A DNA stretch of 18,131 bases from Gallibacterium faecale (GCF_027920745.1 NZ_JAQIBB010000080.1:1-18131); one strand, 5' to 3'; counted from the first letter of the stretch, positions 6,943 to 15,367 are shown. The notes: generated by a model from the letters alone, not told the origin. Numbers and translations are program-made.

Positions 6943-7044
6943 ATGGAACTCACCAAAGATTTATTACGATTTATCACCAAATTTAGGTTTATTGGTAGTC
7001 TAGAATGGCCTAATTTAGGTTATTTTTTATCTATTTCTGGTTAA
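6943..7044 (+). CDS. Possible 33-residue peptide or gene remnant
   Basis: An ATG preceded by GGAGAGG (6930-6936, spacing 6) opens a 33-codon frame ending in TAA at 7042. The peptide begins MELTKDLLRFITKF and ends LGYFLSISG; it is amphipathic to hydrophobic with no recognisable motif. An in-frame stop lies two codons upstream of the ATG. It could be a small protein, a leader peptide for ghrB (start 41 bases later) or a decayed gene fragment. The good ribosome binding site is the only positive evidence. Confidence 0.25.
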   Translation: MELTKDLLRFITKFRFIGSLEWPNLGYFLSISG

Positions 7045-7085
7045 GTGATAGGGTAACCACGATATATAGTTATGGAGGCAAAATT

Positions 7086-8060
7086 ATGAAAAAAACAGTT
7101 ATTTTATATTCCCCAATCCCTACAGAATTGCAAGCCCGTTTAGCTAATGAATTTAATCTTATTTGTTTTGATAAAGTGGATTGCCATAATGAGCAACAAT
7201 TTTTGGCTGCATTAGCTGATGCAGATGGGGTAATTGGTTCAGGCGTTAATATAAAAGGAGAAAAACTGGCTAACGCTAGAAAGTTAAAGGCAATTTCTAC
7301 GATTTCTGTTGGTTACGATAATTTTGATGTCAATGAATTAACCGAGCGAAACATCCGTTTAATGCATACACCGGGAGTATTAACAGATACAACGGCAGAT
7401 TTAATTTTTACTTTATTACTGACGACCGCAAGACGGATAGTTGAAGTTTCTGATTTTATTCATCAAGGGAAATGGCAGAAGAGTATTGGACGTGATTTAT
7501 TTGGAGTTGATGTCCATCATAAGACTATAGGTATTATCGGAATGGGAAATATTGGTGCAGCTGTCGCTAAGCGGGCTTTTTGTGGTTTTGATATGCGAGT
7601 GTTATATACCAGCCGTCAACATAAACCAGAGGTTGAGCAAAAATATCAGGCTGTATGGTGTGAATTAGATCAGTTATTAACAGAGGCTGATTTTGTTTGT
7701 ATTACCCTACCTTTAACACCAGAAACGGAAAATCTACTAACTAAAGAAAAATTAGCATTGATGAAACCAACCAGTATTTTGATTAATGGTGGGCGAGGTA
7801 AAATTGTTGATGAACAGGCGTTAATTGAGGCATTAAAGAATAAACATATTTTGGCAGCGGGATTGGATGTGTTTGTACAAGAGCCATTGCCGGCTGATTC
7901 AGAATTGCTGTCTTTACCAAATGCAGTGTTAGTACCGCATATTGGTTCAGCAACTGTTGAAACAAGGTATAAAATGGCTGAGTTAGCGGTAGATAATTTA
8001 ATTGTAGCATTGCAACCGGCTAAGCCGACTACCAACCTAGTAAATCGGGACGTTGCATAA
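7086..8060 (+). CDS. ghrB: Glyoxylate/hydroxypyruvate reductase B (2-hydroxyacid dehydrogenase)
   Basis: This 324-residue cytoplasmic enzyme, the same length as E. coli GhrB, reduces glyoxylate, hydroxypyruvate and 2-keto-gluconates with NADPH. The whole sequence can be laid against E. coli GhrB, including STISVGYDNFDV (71-82), LMHTPGVLT and VDVHHKTIGI. The nucleotide-binding motif GMGNIG is at 152-157. The catalytic triad is Arg237 (NGGRG), Glu266 (QEP) and His285 (PHIGSA). The start has a GGAGG Shine-Dalgarno 7 bases upstream. The gene is monocistronic and convergent with iolG. Reduction of keto-sugar acids would fit a neighbour of an inositol locus, but that link is inference. Confidence 0.93.
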   Translation: MKKTVILYSPIPTELQARLANEFNLICFDKVDCHNEQQFLAALADADGVIGSGVNIKGEKLANARKLKAISTISVGYDNFDVNELTERNIRLMHTPGVLTDTTADLIFTLLLTTARRIVEVSDFIHQGKWQKSIGRDLFGVDVHHKTIGIIGMGNIGAAVAKRAFCGFDMRVLYTSRQHKPEVEQKYQAVWCELDQLLTEADFVCITLPLTPETENLLTKEKLALMKPTSILINGGRGKIVDEQALIEALKNKHILAAGLDVFVQEPLPADSELLSLPNAVLVPHIGSATVETRYKMAELAVDNLIVALQPAKPTTNLVNRDVA

Positions 8061-8065
8061 TAAAA

Positions 8066-8093
8066 ATCCCCGATAGATAAGCCTATCGGGGAT
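8066..8093. terminator. Bidirectional terminator between ghrB and iolG
   Basis: A perfect 11-bp GC-containing stem (8066-8076 with 8083-8093, loop ATAAGC) lies between convergent genes. On the minus strand, after iolG, it is followed directly by a T-rich run, a strong intrinsic terminator. On the plus strand it is 5 bases after the ghrB stop and is followed by AACTTT, a weaker tract. Confidence 0.85.
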
Positions 8094-8119
8094 AACTTTA
8101 AGCTAAAATATCTATGGAA

Positions 8120-9130
8120 TTAGGCAACTTCGCTAATTTTAACTGGGCGCCCTTCATCTAAAGATTTTTTCGCTGCTAATGCGATTAATACTGGTTGTAA
8201 ACCATCATTACCATTCACTAAAGTTGGCTTGTCATTGACGATAGAATCCACGAAACATTTGATTTCATCTGCAAAAGATTGCATATAACGTTCAAGGAAG
8301 AAGTATTTTGGTTTTTCAGCAATAACGCCAGCTTCACAAGAATAAACCGCAGTAGAATCGGTATCATTGCGAGTTTGTACAGCTCCTTTTGAACCAAAAA
8401 CTTCAGCACGTTGATCGTAACCGTAAACCGCTTTACGGCTGTTATCGATAACACCAATAGCACCATTAGCTAATTTTAAGGTAATCACTGCAGTATCAAT
8501 GTCGCCTGCTTTACCAATTTCTGGATTAACTAATACACCACCAGCTGCATAAACTTCAACAACTTCACTACCAGATAAGTAACGAATCATATCAAAATCA
8601 TGAATAGTCATATCGAAGAATAAACCACCTGATACTTTTACATATTCAATTGGTGGAGCATCTGGGTCACGAGAGGTAACACGGATTAAGTGTGGTTCAC
8701 CGATATCACCAGCAACTACACGATCTTTAATTGCTTTAAAGTTATGGTCAAAACGGCGGTTAAAACCAACTTGGAATTTCACACCTGCTTTCTCAACAAC
8801 ATCAAGCACTTCACGAATTTTGTCCTTATTTGGATCAATTGGTTTTTCGCAGAAAATATGTTTACCCGCTTGGGCGGCTTCAATAGAGATTGGTGCATGA
8901 GTATTGGTTGATGAACAAACTAATACCGCATCAATTTCAGGATCTTGTAAAATTTTACGATAATCATCGTAAACGTTAGGGATCCCCATACTTGCTGCCC
9001 AAGATTGTAATTCTTCAGTTACTTTGATATCAGAAATTGCTTTAATTTCCGCACCTTTAACATATTTGCTGATACTTTCTGAGTGAACTCGACCGATACG
9101 TCCAGCACCAATAATACCTACTTTAATCAT
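8120..9130 (-). CDS. iolG: myo-Inositol 2-dehydrogenase
   Basis: This 336-residue NAD-dependent enzyme of the GFO/IDH/MocA family oxidises myo-inositol to scyllo-inosose, the first step of the pathway. The Rossmann motif GIIGAGRIG is at 5-13. The catalytic lysine motif EKP is at 95-97 (Lys96). The active-site Asp173 and His177 sit in GGLFFDMTIHDFDM, corresponding to Lys97, Asp172 and His176 of Bacillus IolG. It is the last gene of iolD-iolE-iolG. Its AAGGAG Shine-Dalgarno overlaps the iolE stop codon and a strong terminator follows it. Related family members act on scyllo-inositol or D-chiro-inositol, but the context favours IolG. Confidence 0.93.
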   Translation of the reverse strand: MIKVGIIGAGRIGRVHSESISKYVKGAEIKAISDIKVTEELQSWAASMGIPNVYDDYRKILQDPEIDAVLVCSSTNTHAPISIEAAQAGKHIFCEKPIDPNKDKIREVLDVVEKAGVKFQVGFNRRFDHNFKAIKDRVVAGDIGEPHLIRVTSRDPDAPPIEYVKVSGGLFFDMTIHDFDMIRYLSGSEVVEVYAAGGVLVNPEIGKAGDIDTAVITLKLANGAIGVIDNSRKAVYGYDQRAEVFGSKGAVQTRNDTDSTAVYSCEAGVIAEKPKYFFLERYMQSFADEIKCFVDSIVNDKPTLVNGNDGLQPVLIALAAKKSLDEGRPVKISEVA

Positions 9131-9141
9131 TTTATGACTCC

Positions 9142-10038
9142 TTAAATACCTGCAACTTCTTTAATATATTTACGACCTTTCAAGGCATATTCAAATGGGT
9201 TTGCTAAAGCAGGATCTTGCTCCGCTTCAACGACCATCCAGCCTTTGTAATTATGTTTTTCTAAGATGTCAAAAATTGGTTTAAAATCAATTACGCCATC
9301 ACCAGGTACGGTAAATGTTCCTTTTTTCACACCTTCTAAGAAGCTAAGATCGTTAGCTTTTACTTCAGCAACCACTTCATCACGCACATCTTTTAAATGA
9401 ACATGAACAGTACGATCAACATATTTCTCTAAGACATCTAACATTGCTTGTTGGCTGCCTTCAGAATAATAAAGGTGTCCTGAATCGAATAAGAGATAAA
9501 CATCATCATTAGTTATTTCCATATATTTATCCACTTCAGCAGGTGTTTGAATACCTGTTCCCATATGGTGGTGTAAACATACTTTCATACCTTTTTCAGC
9601 TGCTAATTTAGCCAATTCGTTATAGCCTTCTGCAAGTAGTTGCCATTCAGCTTCAGTGAAAACAGTTTTTTCTTTGAAAATTGCTTTCTTTTGCCCTTGA
9701 ATACTACGACTTTGTTCTGAACAACCGATTACTTTCGCCCCCATTGCATGAAGGAAATCACGATGTTCAATAAAGCCTTTGATGGTTTCTTCTTTTTTAC
9801 CATCTACAAAGAATGTACTAAACCATGCGTTACAAATTTGAATACCGCGTACATCTAATTTGTGTTTTAACACTGCAATATCACGTGGATATTTATTACC
9901 AACTTCACAACCTTGGTAGCCAGCAAGCGCCATTTCACTTACACATTGTTCAAATGTATTTTCACTCCCTAGTTCTGGAAGGTCATCATTAGTCCAGCCA
10001 ATAGGGGCAATACCAAGTTTTACATTTTCTGCTTTCAT
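9142..10038 (-). CDS. iolE: Inosose dehydratase (2-keto-myo-inositol dehydratase)
   Basis: This 298-residue TIM-barrel enzyme of the xylose-isomerase-like family dehydrates scyllo-inosose to 3D-(3,5/4)-trihydroxycyclohexane-1,2-dione. It begins with the family-typical LGIAPIGWTNDDLPELG and carries metal- or substrate-binding segments CEVGNKYP (44-51), HHHMGT (156-161), DSGHLYYS (185-192) and HVHLKD (212-217). The length is that expected for IolE. It has an AGGAG Shine-Dalgarno and lies 32 bases downstream of iolD and 11 bases upstream of iolG. Confidence 0.95.
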   Translation of the reverse strand: MKAENVKLGIAPIGWTNDDLPELGSENTFEQCVSEMALAGYQGCEVGNKYPRDIAVLKHKLDVRGIQICNAWFSTFFVDGKKEETIKGFIEHRDFLHAMGAKVIGCSEQSRSIQGQKKAIFKEKTVFTEAEWQLLAEGYNELAKLAAEKGMKVCLHHHMGTGIQTPAEVDKYMEITNDDVYLLFDSGHLYYSEGSQQAMLDVLEKYVDRTVHVHLKDVRDEVVAEVKANDLSFLEGVKKGTFTVPGDGVIDFKPIFDILEKHNYKGWMVVEAEQDPALANPFEYALKGRKYIKEVAGI

Positions 10039-10070
10039 AAATTTTCTCCTAGTGGAAAATAAGTAAATTA

Positions 10071-12005
10071 TTAATAACGTCTTGCTTCATTGATGCGTAA
10101 TTGCGAAGTTGTATAAGCTTGGCGAATACGTTCTTTTGTAGAAACTTCAGCTACGCCAACATGCCACCAACTGCCATAACCATGAACCATTGTTTTTGGT
10201 AAAACTTTTACATCAATTAAAGTTGGAACTGATTGTTTTTTCGCATCTGCTAATGCAGCAATAAGTTCTTGTTCGTTACGAACGGTATAAGTTTTACAAC
10301 CATAACTTGCTGCATTCATTGCAAAATCAATAGGGATAAATCCAGCATCAAGTTTATTTGTATTTGGATTTCTAAAACGGAACTCTGTACAGAAACTATC
10401 CATACCATGACCTACTTGTAAATTGTTGATACAACCATTAGTCATATTATCGAAGAGTACGACATTAATTTTTTTCTGTTCTTGTACAGCGGTAACTAAT
10501 TCAGTATGCAACATTAAGTAAGAACCATCACCGAGTAAGGTATAAACTTCTTTGTTTGGCTCTGCTAATTTTGCACCTAAAGAAGCGGCAACTTCATATC
10601 CCATGCAAGAGTAACCATATTCAAGATGGTAAGTATTTTCGCCTTTTGCTTGCCATACACGTTGTAAGTCGCCTGGTAGACTACCTGCTGCGGCAACAAT
10701 AATATCATTTTCAGTAAGTTGTTGATTTAAGATGCCAAGTACACGACTTTGGGTAAGGCAAGAATCAGTTAATTTAATAAATTCTGCAAAAATCTTATCT
10801 CGATTTGGTAATGCATCATCGACTTCAGGGACAAATTTTTCGGAATAAGTAACGTGTGCAACACGATGTAACTCTTCTGCCATCTGTTGTTTAGCATCAG
10901 CAACTTGTGAACCCCATTCAGCTTGGTAACCAGTAAGAAGCGGTTGTAATTGTTGTAATGCCGCTTTTGCATCGGCTGTGATTTGAACCCCATCAAGTTT
11001 ATAAGCATCAAAACGTGCAACATTGATATTGAGGAACTCAACATTTTCATTTTGGAAAATCCATTTAGATGAGGTGGTAAAATCGGTATAACGAGTACCA
11101 ACCCCAATCACTAGGTCGGCTTTTTTTGCTAAGAGATTTGCTGCAAGGCAACCAGTTTCGCCAACACCACCTACATTTAATGGGTGATCTGCAACAATAG
11201 CGCTTTTACCTGCTTGAGTTTCTGCAAATGGAATTTGATAAGCTTCCGCAAATGCTTTAAGTTCTTGCGCTGCTTCAGAATAACGTACACCACCGCCACA
11301 AATAATTAATGGTTTTTTCTTCTGTTTAATTAATTCAACTGCTTGTGACAACATTGCTGCGGTTGCAGGTGTTCTTTCAATACGGTGAATACGTTTTTCA
11401 AAGAAATATTCAGGATAGTCATAAGCTTCAGCTTGAACATCTTGTGGAAGTGCAATAGTCACAGCACCAGTTTCAGCAGGGTCGGTAAGTACACGCATAG
11501 CGTTGATACAAGCGCTCATTAACTGTTCTGGACGTGTAACACGATCCCAATATTTACTTACTGCTCGGAAAGCGTCATTAGTACTAATACTTAAATCATA
11601 TGGCTGTTCAATTTGTTGTAATACAGGATCTGGTTGGCGAGTAGCAAAAACATCTCCTGGTAATAGTAATAATGGAATACGGTTGGCTGTTGCTGTTGCG
11701 GCAGCTGTAATCATATTTGCTGCACCTGGACCAACAGAAGAAGTACAAGCATAAATTTGTTTTCTTAATTTTTGTTTAGCAAATCCAGTTGCAATGTGAG
11801 CCATACCTTGCTCATTGCGACCTTGATGCACAATTAATTCACCACTGTCTTGTTCTAAGGCTTGACCTAAACCAAGTACATTACCATGACCAAAAATTGC
11901 AAAGATACCTTTCACAAATTTTGTAACTTTACCATCGACTTCAACATATTGATTATCTAAGAATTTTACGAGTGCTTGCGCAACTGTAAGGCGTTGAGTT
12001 TTCAT
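10071..12005 (-). CDS. iolD: 3D-(3,5/4)-trihydroxycyclohexane-1,2-dione hydrolase, thiamine-diphosphate dependent
   Basis: This 644-residue enzyme of the acetolactate-synthase-like family opens the inositol ring to 5-deoxy-D-glucuronate. The N-terminal pyrimidine-binding domain contains the catalytic glutamate Glu65 (GRNEQGMAH). The central domain covers about 215-360. The C-terminal pyrophosphate-binding domain carries the cofactor motif GDGSYLM at 492-498, with Asn520 at the expected distance. GSLPGDLQRVW and EYGYSCMGYE are typical of IolD. It is the first gene of iolD-iolE-iolG, with an AAGGAGA Shine-Dalgarno. The 344-base divergent region to iolC carries a candidate IolR operator. Confidence 0.95.
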   Translation of the reverse strand: MKTQRLTVAQALVKFLDNQYVEVDGKVTKFVKGIFAIFGHGNVLGLGQALEQDSGELIVHQGRNEQGMAHIATGFAKQKLRKQIYACTSSVGPGAANMITAAATATANRIPLLLLPGDVFATRQPDPVLQQIEQPYDLSISTNDAFRAVSKYWDRVTRPEQLMSACINAMRVLTDPAETGAVTIALPQDVQAEAYDYPEYFFEKRIHRIERTPATAAMLSQAVELIKQKKKPLIICGGGVRYSEAAQELKAFAEAYQIPFAETQAGKSAIVADHPLNVGGVGETGCLAANLLAKKADLVIGVGTRYTDFTTSSKWIFQNENVEFLNINVARFDAYKLDGVQITADAKAALQQLQPLLTGYQAEWGSQVADAKQQMAEELHRVAHVTYSEKFVPEVDDALPNRDKIFAEFIKLTDSCLTQSRVLGILNQQLTENDIIVAAAGSLPGDLQRVWQAKGENTYHLEYGYSCMGYEVAASLGAKLAEPNKEVYTLLGDGSYLMLHTELVTAVQEQKKINVVLFDNMTNGCINNLQVGHGMDSFCTEFRFRNPNTNKLDAGFIPIDFAMNAASYGCKTYTVRNEQELIAALADAKKQSVPTLIDVKVLPKTMVHGYGSWWHVGVAEVSTKERIRQAYTTSQLRINEARRY

Positions 12006-12349
12006 TGACTTCTCCTTAATTCATCTTCTCAATTAAGATTGATTGGTTGTTATTCTACTCAAAAAATTTTCCAATAAAACGAAATATGAAATATAAATTT
12101 CATTTTTGAGAGGTGGATCAACTATTTTAAAAAAATTTGCATAAATCTAAGGCATAATTCAGTTATCTTTCAGTTGATTTAATCGAAAAACAGTTCTTTT
12201 TTATCCTAAAAATGAAAAATTTTGAGATCTCTCTCGCAAAAAAGATCATAATAGGTGGAAAATTGAAATTTTTATTCTAAAATTAAAATCGATAGATTTT
12301 TTATTTTCTTTAAATGTGAAGTAGTACTGATTTTTTTAGGAGGCAGGAA
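12006..12349. promoter_or_regulatory. Divergent iolD / iolC control region
   Basis: This 344-base, strongly AT-rich region must hold the promoters of both arms of the inositol locus. It contains the dyad at 12086-12103 and a weaker GAA-N6-TTC match at 12185-12196. A palindromic GAGATCTC is followed by a CATAAT that could be an iolC -10 box. The iolC end carries a very strong TAGGAGG Shine-Dalgarno at 12337-12343. I could not fix either promoter with confidence. Confidence 0.6.
12086..12103. promoter_or_regulatory. Candidate IolR operator upstream of iolD
   Basis: ATGAAAT-N4-ATTTCAT is a perfect 7-bp dyad about 80 bases upstream of the iolD start. Its core, TGAAA-N6-TTTCA (12087-12102), recurs with identical spacing upstream of iolR at 15256-15271. 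A site shared by the structural operon and the regulator gene is what an autoregulated RpiR-family repressor would produce. Confidence 0.5.
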
Positions 12350-14254
12350 ATGTCTAAAACATTAGATGTAATTTGTTTAGGCCGTGTTGCAGTAGATTTG
12401 TATTCACAACAAATAGGTTCTCGTTTAGAAGATGTAAGCAGTTTTTCTAAATATTTGGGTGGTTCATCAGGTAATGTTGCTTATGGTACCGCGATTCAAG
12501 GTTTAAAATCTTCAATGTTAGCCCGTGTTGGTGATGAACATATGGGGCGTTTTTTACGTGAAGAGCTACAAAGCGTTGGGGTAGATACAAGCCATTTAAT
12601 TACGGATAAAGAACGTTTAACCGCATTAGTTATCCTAGGCATCAAAGATACTGAAACTTTCCCGCTCATTTTTTATCGTGATAATTGTGCTGATATGGCT
12701 ATTACTGCGGATGATTTCAGTGAAGAGTATATTGCTTCAGCAAAAGCTTTAGCGATTACAGGTACTCATTTATCACATCCAAAAACTCGTCATGCGGTAT
12801 TGACAGCATTAGAATATGCAGGTCGTAATGGTACTAAACGTTTATTAGATATTGATTATCGACCTGTATTGTGGGGATTAACCTCATTAGGTGATGGTGA
12901 AACACGTTATATTGATTCAGAAGCCGTAACAAAATCTTTGCAAGAAGTATTACATCATTTTGATGTATTAGTGGGAACAGAAGAAGAGTTTCATATTGCA
13001 GGTGGTTCAACAGATACATTAACGGCATTAAAAAATGTACGTAAATTCTCAAATGCAACATTAGTTTGTAAACGTGGTGCTTTAGGTTGTTCAGTATTTG
13101 AGGGTGAGATTCCAGATGATATTGATGGTGGCTTAAATGTGTATGGCGTTCGTGTTGCTGTATTAAATGTATTAGGTGCTGGAGATGCCTTTATGTCTGG
13201 CTTATTGCGTGGCTATGTTAATGAAGAGGGGTGGGAACAAGCTTGTCGTTATGCAAATGCGTGTGGTGCATTGGTTGTTTCTCGCCATGGCTGCGCACCC
13301 GCAATGCCAACTAAAGCTGAATTAGATGACTATCTCTCTCGTGCAGAATCAGTACCTCGTCCTGATCTAGATAGTACACTTAACCATTTACACCGAGTAA
13401 CAACACGGAAACAAGAATGGGATAATCTTTGCATTTTTGCCTTTGATCACCGCTTACAGTTAGAGGAAATGGCAGAAAAATGTGGTGCAGATGTAAAACG
13501 AATTCCACAACTTAAACAGTTATTACTACAAGCAGCAGAGCAAACGGCAAAAGAAGAAGGTATCTATGATGGACATGCAGGAATTTTAGCGGATACCACT
13601 TACGGTCAAGATGCTTTAAATGCGATTACAGGTAAAAAATGGTGGATTGGTCGCCCTATTGAAAAACCAGCGTCACGTCCATTAGAACTAGAACATGGTG
13701 ACTTAGGTAGTCAGTTGATTTCTTGGCCAAAAGAGCATGTAGTGAAATGTTTAGCTTTCTATCATCCAAATGACAATGAAAACATCAAACAACGCCAAGA
13801 TGCTAAATTGTTAGAAGTTTATCAAGCGTGTTGCCGTACAGGTCATGAATTATTGTTAGAAATTATTCTGCCAAAAGATATGGAGCAAAATGAAACATAC
13901 TATGTTGAAATCATTAGCCATTTATATCAATTAGGTATTAAACCAGATTGGTGGAAACTTCCAGGAATGACATCAATCACTTGGCAACAACTTACAGCGG
14001 TAATTAATGCTAATGACAAATATTGTCGAGGTATCTTAATTTTAGGCTTAGATGCACCAGAGAGTGTTTTTGATGAAACATTCAAACAAGCGGCATTAGC
14101 ACCAATGGTGAAAGGATTTGCGGTAGGTAGAACAATTTTTGGTGAACCGTCTGCACAATGGCTAGCAAATCAATTAGATGATCAAGCATTAATTAGTGCC
14201 GTTTCAGAGAAATATCGTAAATTGATCCATCTTTGGAAAAAATATCGCGGTTAA
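12350..14254 (+). CDS. iolC: Fused 5-dehydro-2-deoxygluconokinase / 5-dehydro-2-deoxyphosphogluconate aldolase
   Basis: This is a 634-residue two-domain protein. Residues 1 to about 330 form a PfkB-type kinase that phosphorylates 5-dehydro-2-deoxy-D-gluconate. It has DVICLGRVAVDLY at 6-18, GGSSGNVA (37-44), DIDYRP (167-172) and the anion-hole motif GAGD at 276-279 with base Asp279. From about 355 follows a DUF2090 domain starting CIFAFDHR (361-368), believed to replace IolJ and cleave the phosphorylated product to dihydroxyacetone phosphate and malonate semialdehyde. Single-domain IolC is about 325-340 residues, so this is a full fusion and not a readthrough. The gene is divergent from iolDEG, monocistronic and has a strong TAGGAGG Shine-Dalgarno. 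The aldolase role rests on family knowledge and on the absence of a separate iolJ here. Confidence 0.93.
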   Translation: MSKTLDVICLGRVAVDLYSQQIGSRLEDVSSFSKYLGGSSGNVAYGTAIQGLKSSMLARVGDEHMGRFLREELQSVGVDTSHLITDKERLTALVILGIKDTETFPLIFYRDNCADMAITADDFSEEYIASAKALAITGTHLSHPKTRHAVLTALEYAGRNGTKRLLDIDYRPVLWGLTSLGDGETRYIDSEAVTKSLQEVLHHFDVLVGTEEEFHIAGGSTDTLTALKNVRKFSNATLVCKRGALGCSVFEGEIPDDIDGGLNVYGVRVAVLNVLGAGDAFMSGLLRGYVNEEGWEQACRYANACGALVVSRHGCAPAMPTKAELDDYLSRAESVPRPDLDSTLNHLHRVTTRKQEWDNLCIFAFDHRLQLEEMAEKCGADVKRIPQLKQLLLQAAEQTAKEEGIYDGHAGILADTTYGQDALNAITGKKWWIGRPIEKPASRPLELEHGDLGSQLISWPKEHVVKCLAFYHPNDNENIKQRQDAKLLEVYQACCRTGHELLLEIILPKDMEQNETYYVEIISHLYQLGIKPDWWKLPGMTSITWQQLTAVINANDKYCRGILILGLDAPESVFDETFKQAALAPMVKGFAVGRTIFGEPSAQWLANQLDDQALISAVSEKYRKLIHLWKKYRG

Positions 14255-14283
14255 GCAATAGTTTTAAGTAGGAGAGTAAGCCC

Positions 14284-14318
14284 AATAACCTAACCTCTCG
14301 AGGTTAGGTTATTTTTTT
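14284..14318 (+). terminator. Intrinsic terminator after iolC
   Basis: A 13-bp stem (14284-14296 with 14301-14313, loop CTCG) is followed by an uninterrupted T-run to 14318, 30 bases after the stop codon. It is a textbook rho-independent terminator. Confidence 0.92.
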
Positions 14319-14364
14319 GTCATTGGTATAGTAGTAGGAATAAAAATAAAACCTTAATGCCTAG

Positions 14365-15198
14365 TCACAGATTATCTTCTTGTTGGAATGCTAAAGAGAT
14401 CGCTAAACTTTGCACTAGATTCATTGTTGAACATTGAGAACGGAAGCCGTTGATATGAGCTTCTTTGATGACAAAAGAAATATCGCTAAAACTCACTAAT
14501 GGACTTAGTTGGCTGTCGGTGATTGCAATCTGTTTTACCCCTTCTTTAGCAACAGAATCTAAGATATTTAGCGTTTCTTTAGCATAAGGGGCAAAGCTAA
14601 TTGCCACTACGACATCACCAGGCTTAATCAAATTTAACTGTTCTTCAAACATTCCGCCTAATCCGTCAATGATATAGGAGCGGCGGTTTAGATGGTGTAA
14701 CGCATAATTTAAATAACAAGCGATACTATAAGAACGCTTTAACCCAATAATAAAAATATTATTAGCAGAATCTAATAATTTCACTGCATTGTTGAGCTGC
14801 TTGCTATCGATATTTGTAGCAAGTTGTGTTAATGCTGTGGCATTAGCATGAGCGAAAACGGCTAAAATATTTTCTGGACTATTCTGTTGGGTATTTTCTG
14901 CATCCATTTTATGAAAAAGTTCAGCCCTTTCTTTATAGTCAGCAGTAGATTCCATCAGGCTTTCTTTAAACACCTGCTTCATTTCATTAAAACCACTAAA
15001 ATCAAAAACATTAGCAAAACGAATTAATGTTGAAGGCGGAACCTCTGCCCGTTCAGCAATCACCGCAACAGTATCAAATACCACACTATTTGGGTTATCT
15101 AAGATATATTTGGCAACTTGTTTTAATCGTTTACTTAGTGAGTCATAACGCTCTCTGATTTGATATTCTAATTGTTCGACTTTGATTGATTTATTCAT
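14365..15198 (-). CDS. iolR: RpiR-family transcriptional regulator of inositol catabolism
   Basis: This 277-residue protein has an N-terminal RpiR helix-turn-helix domain (about 10-85; AERAEVPPSTLIRFANVFDFSGF) and a C-terminal SIS sugar-phosphate-binding domain (about 145-270; IIGLKRSYSIACYL, GDVVVAISFAPYAKET). RpiR regulators sense phosphorylated sugars. In Salmonella and related gammaproteobacteria an RpiR-type IolR represses the iol genes, with a phosphorylated pathway intermediate as likely inducer. The position beside the iol genes supports the same role. The start codon lacks a clear Shine-Dalgarno, suggesting low expression. A candidate operator lies about 58 bases upstream, suggesting autoregulation. 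Acting on iol is inference from context. Confidence 0.87.
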   Translation of the reverse strand: MNKSIKVEQLEYQIRERYDSLSKRLKQVAKYILDNPNSVVFDTVAVIAERAEVPPSTLIRFANVFDFSGFNEMKQVFKESLMESTADYKERAELFHKMDAENTQQNSPENILAVFAHANATALTQLATNIDSKQLNNAVKLLDSANNIFIIGLKRSYSIACYLNYALHHLNRRSYIIDGLGGMFEEQLNLIKPGDVVVAISFAPYAKETLNILDSVAKEGVKQIAITDSQLSPLVSFSDISFVIKEAHINGFRSQCSTMNLVQSLAISLAFQQEDNL

Positions 15199-15255
15199 AT
15201 TTTTATGCGTAGTGAGTGAAATGTAATCAACATTCTAAGATATCTTACTAGGAAT

Positions 15256-15271
15256 TGAAAAGAAAATTTCA
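15256..15271. promoter_or_regulatory. Candidate IolR operator upstream of iolR
   Basis: TGAAA (15256-15260), a 6-base spacer and TTTCA (15267-15271) reproduce the half-sites and spacing of the site upstream of iolD. The flanking run AAATTTCATTTTT (15264-15276) is also identical in both places. This suggests binding by one regulator and autoregulation of iolR. Confidence 0.45.
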
Positions 15272-15367
15272 TTTTTATTGATCATGGTACAAGTAGCCAT
15301 AGGGCTATATTGATTCGCTCTATAATAGAAAAAGAGAAAATAATATGGGTTGAATGGTATGATGTGG

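Larger units (their letters stand above)
6734..7085. other. Intergenic region upstream of ghrB
   Basis: The 352 bases between the LysR gene and ghrB hold several weak signals. There is a perfect 12-bp palindrome, TCATGATCATGA (6761-6772). An extended -10-like TG-C-TAATAT lies at 6832-6840. A CRP-like sequence, AGTGA-N6-GCACA, is at 6871-6886. A weak 6-bp hairpin, 6872-6877 with 6895-6900, is followed by a T5 run. A possible 33-codon gene lies at 6943-7044. ghrB itself has a strong GGAGG Shine-Dalgarno at 7074-7078. Confidence 0.4.

Noticed and set aside
7670..8035. Open frame of 121 codons on the minus strand inside ghrB
   Set aside because: It overlaps the catalytic half of GhrB on the other strand, lacks a ribosome binding site and has no recognisable domain.
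10769..11107. Open frame of 112 codons within iolD in another frame
   Set aside because: It is embedded in the IolD coding sequence and its composition is that of a shifted frame.
12315..12331. CRP site in the iolC leader (TGTGA at 12316)
   Set aside because: Only one half-site is present; the second half matches 2 of 5 positions and lies too close to the Shine-Dalgarno.
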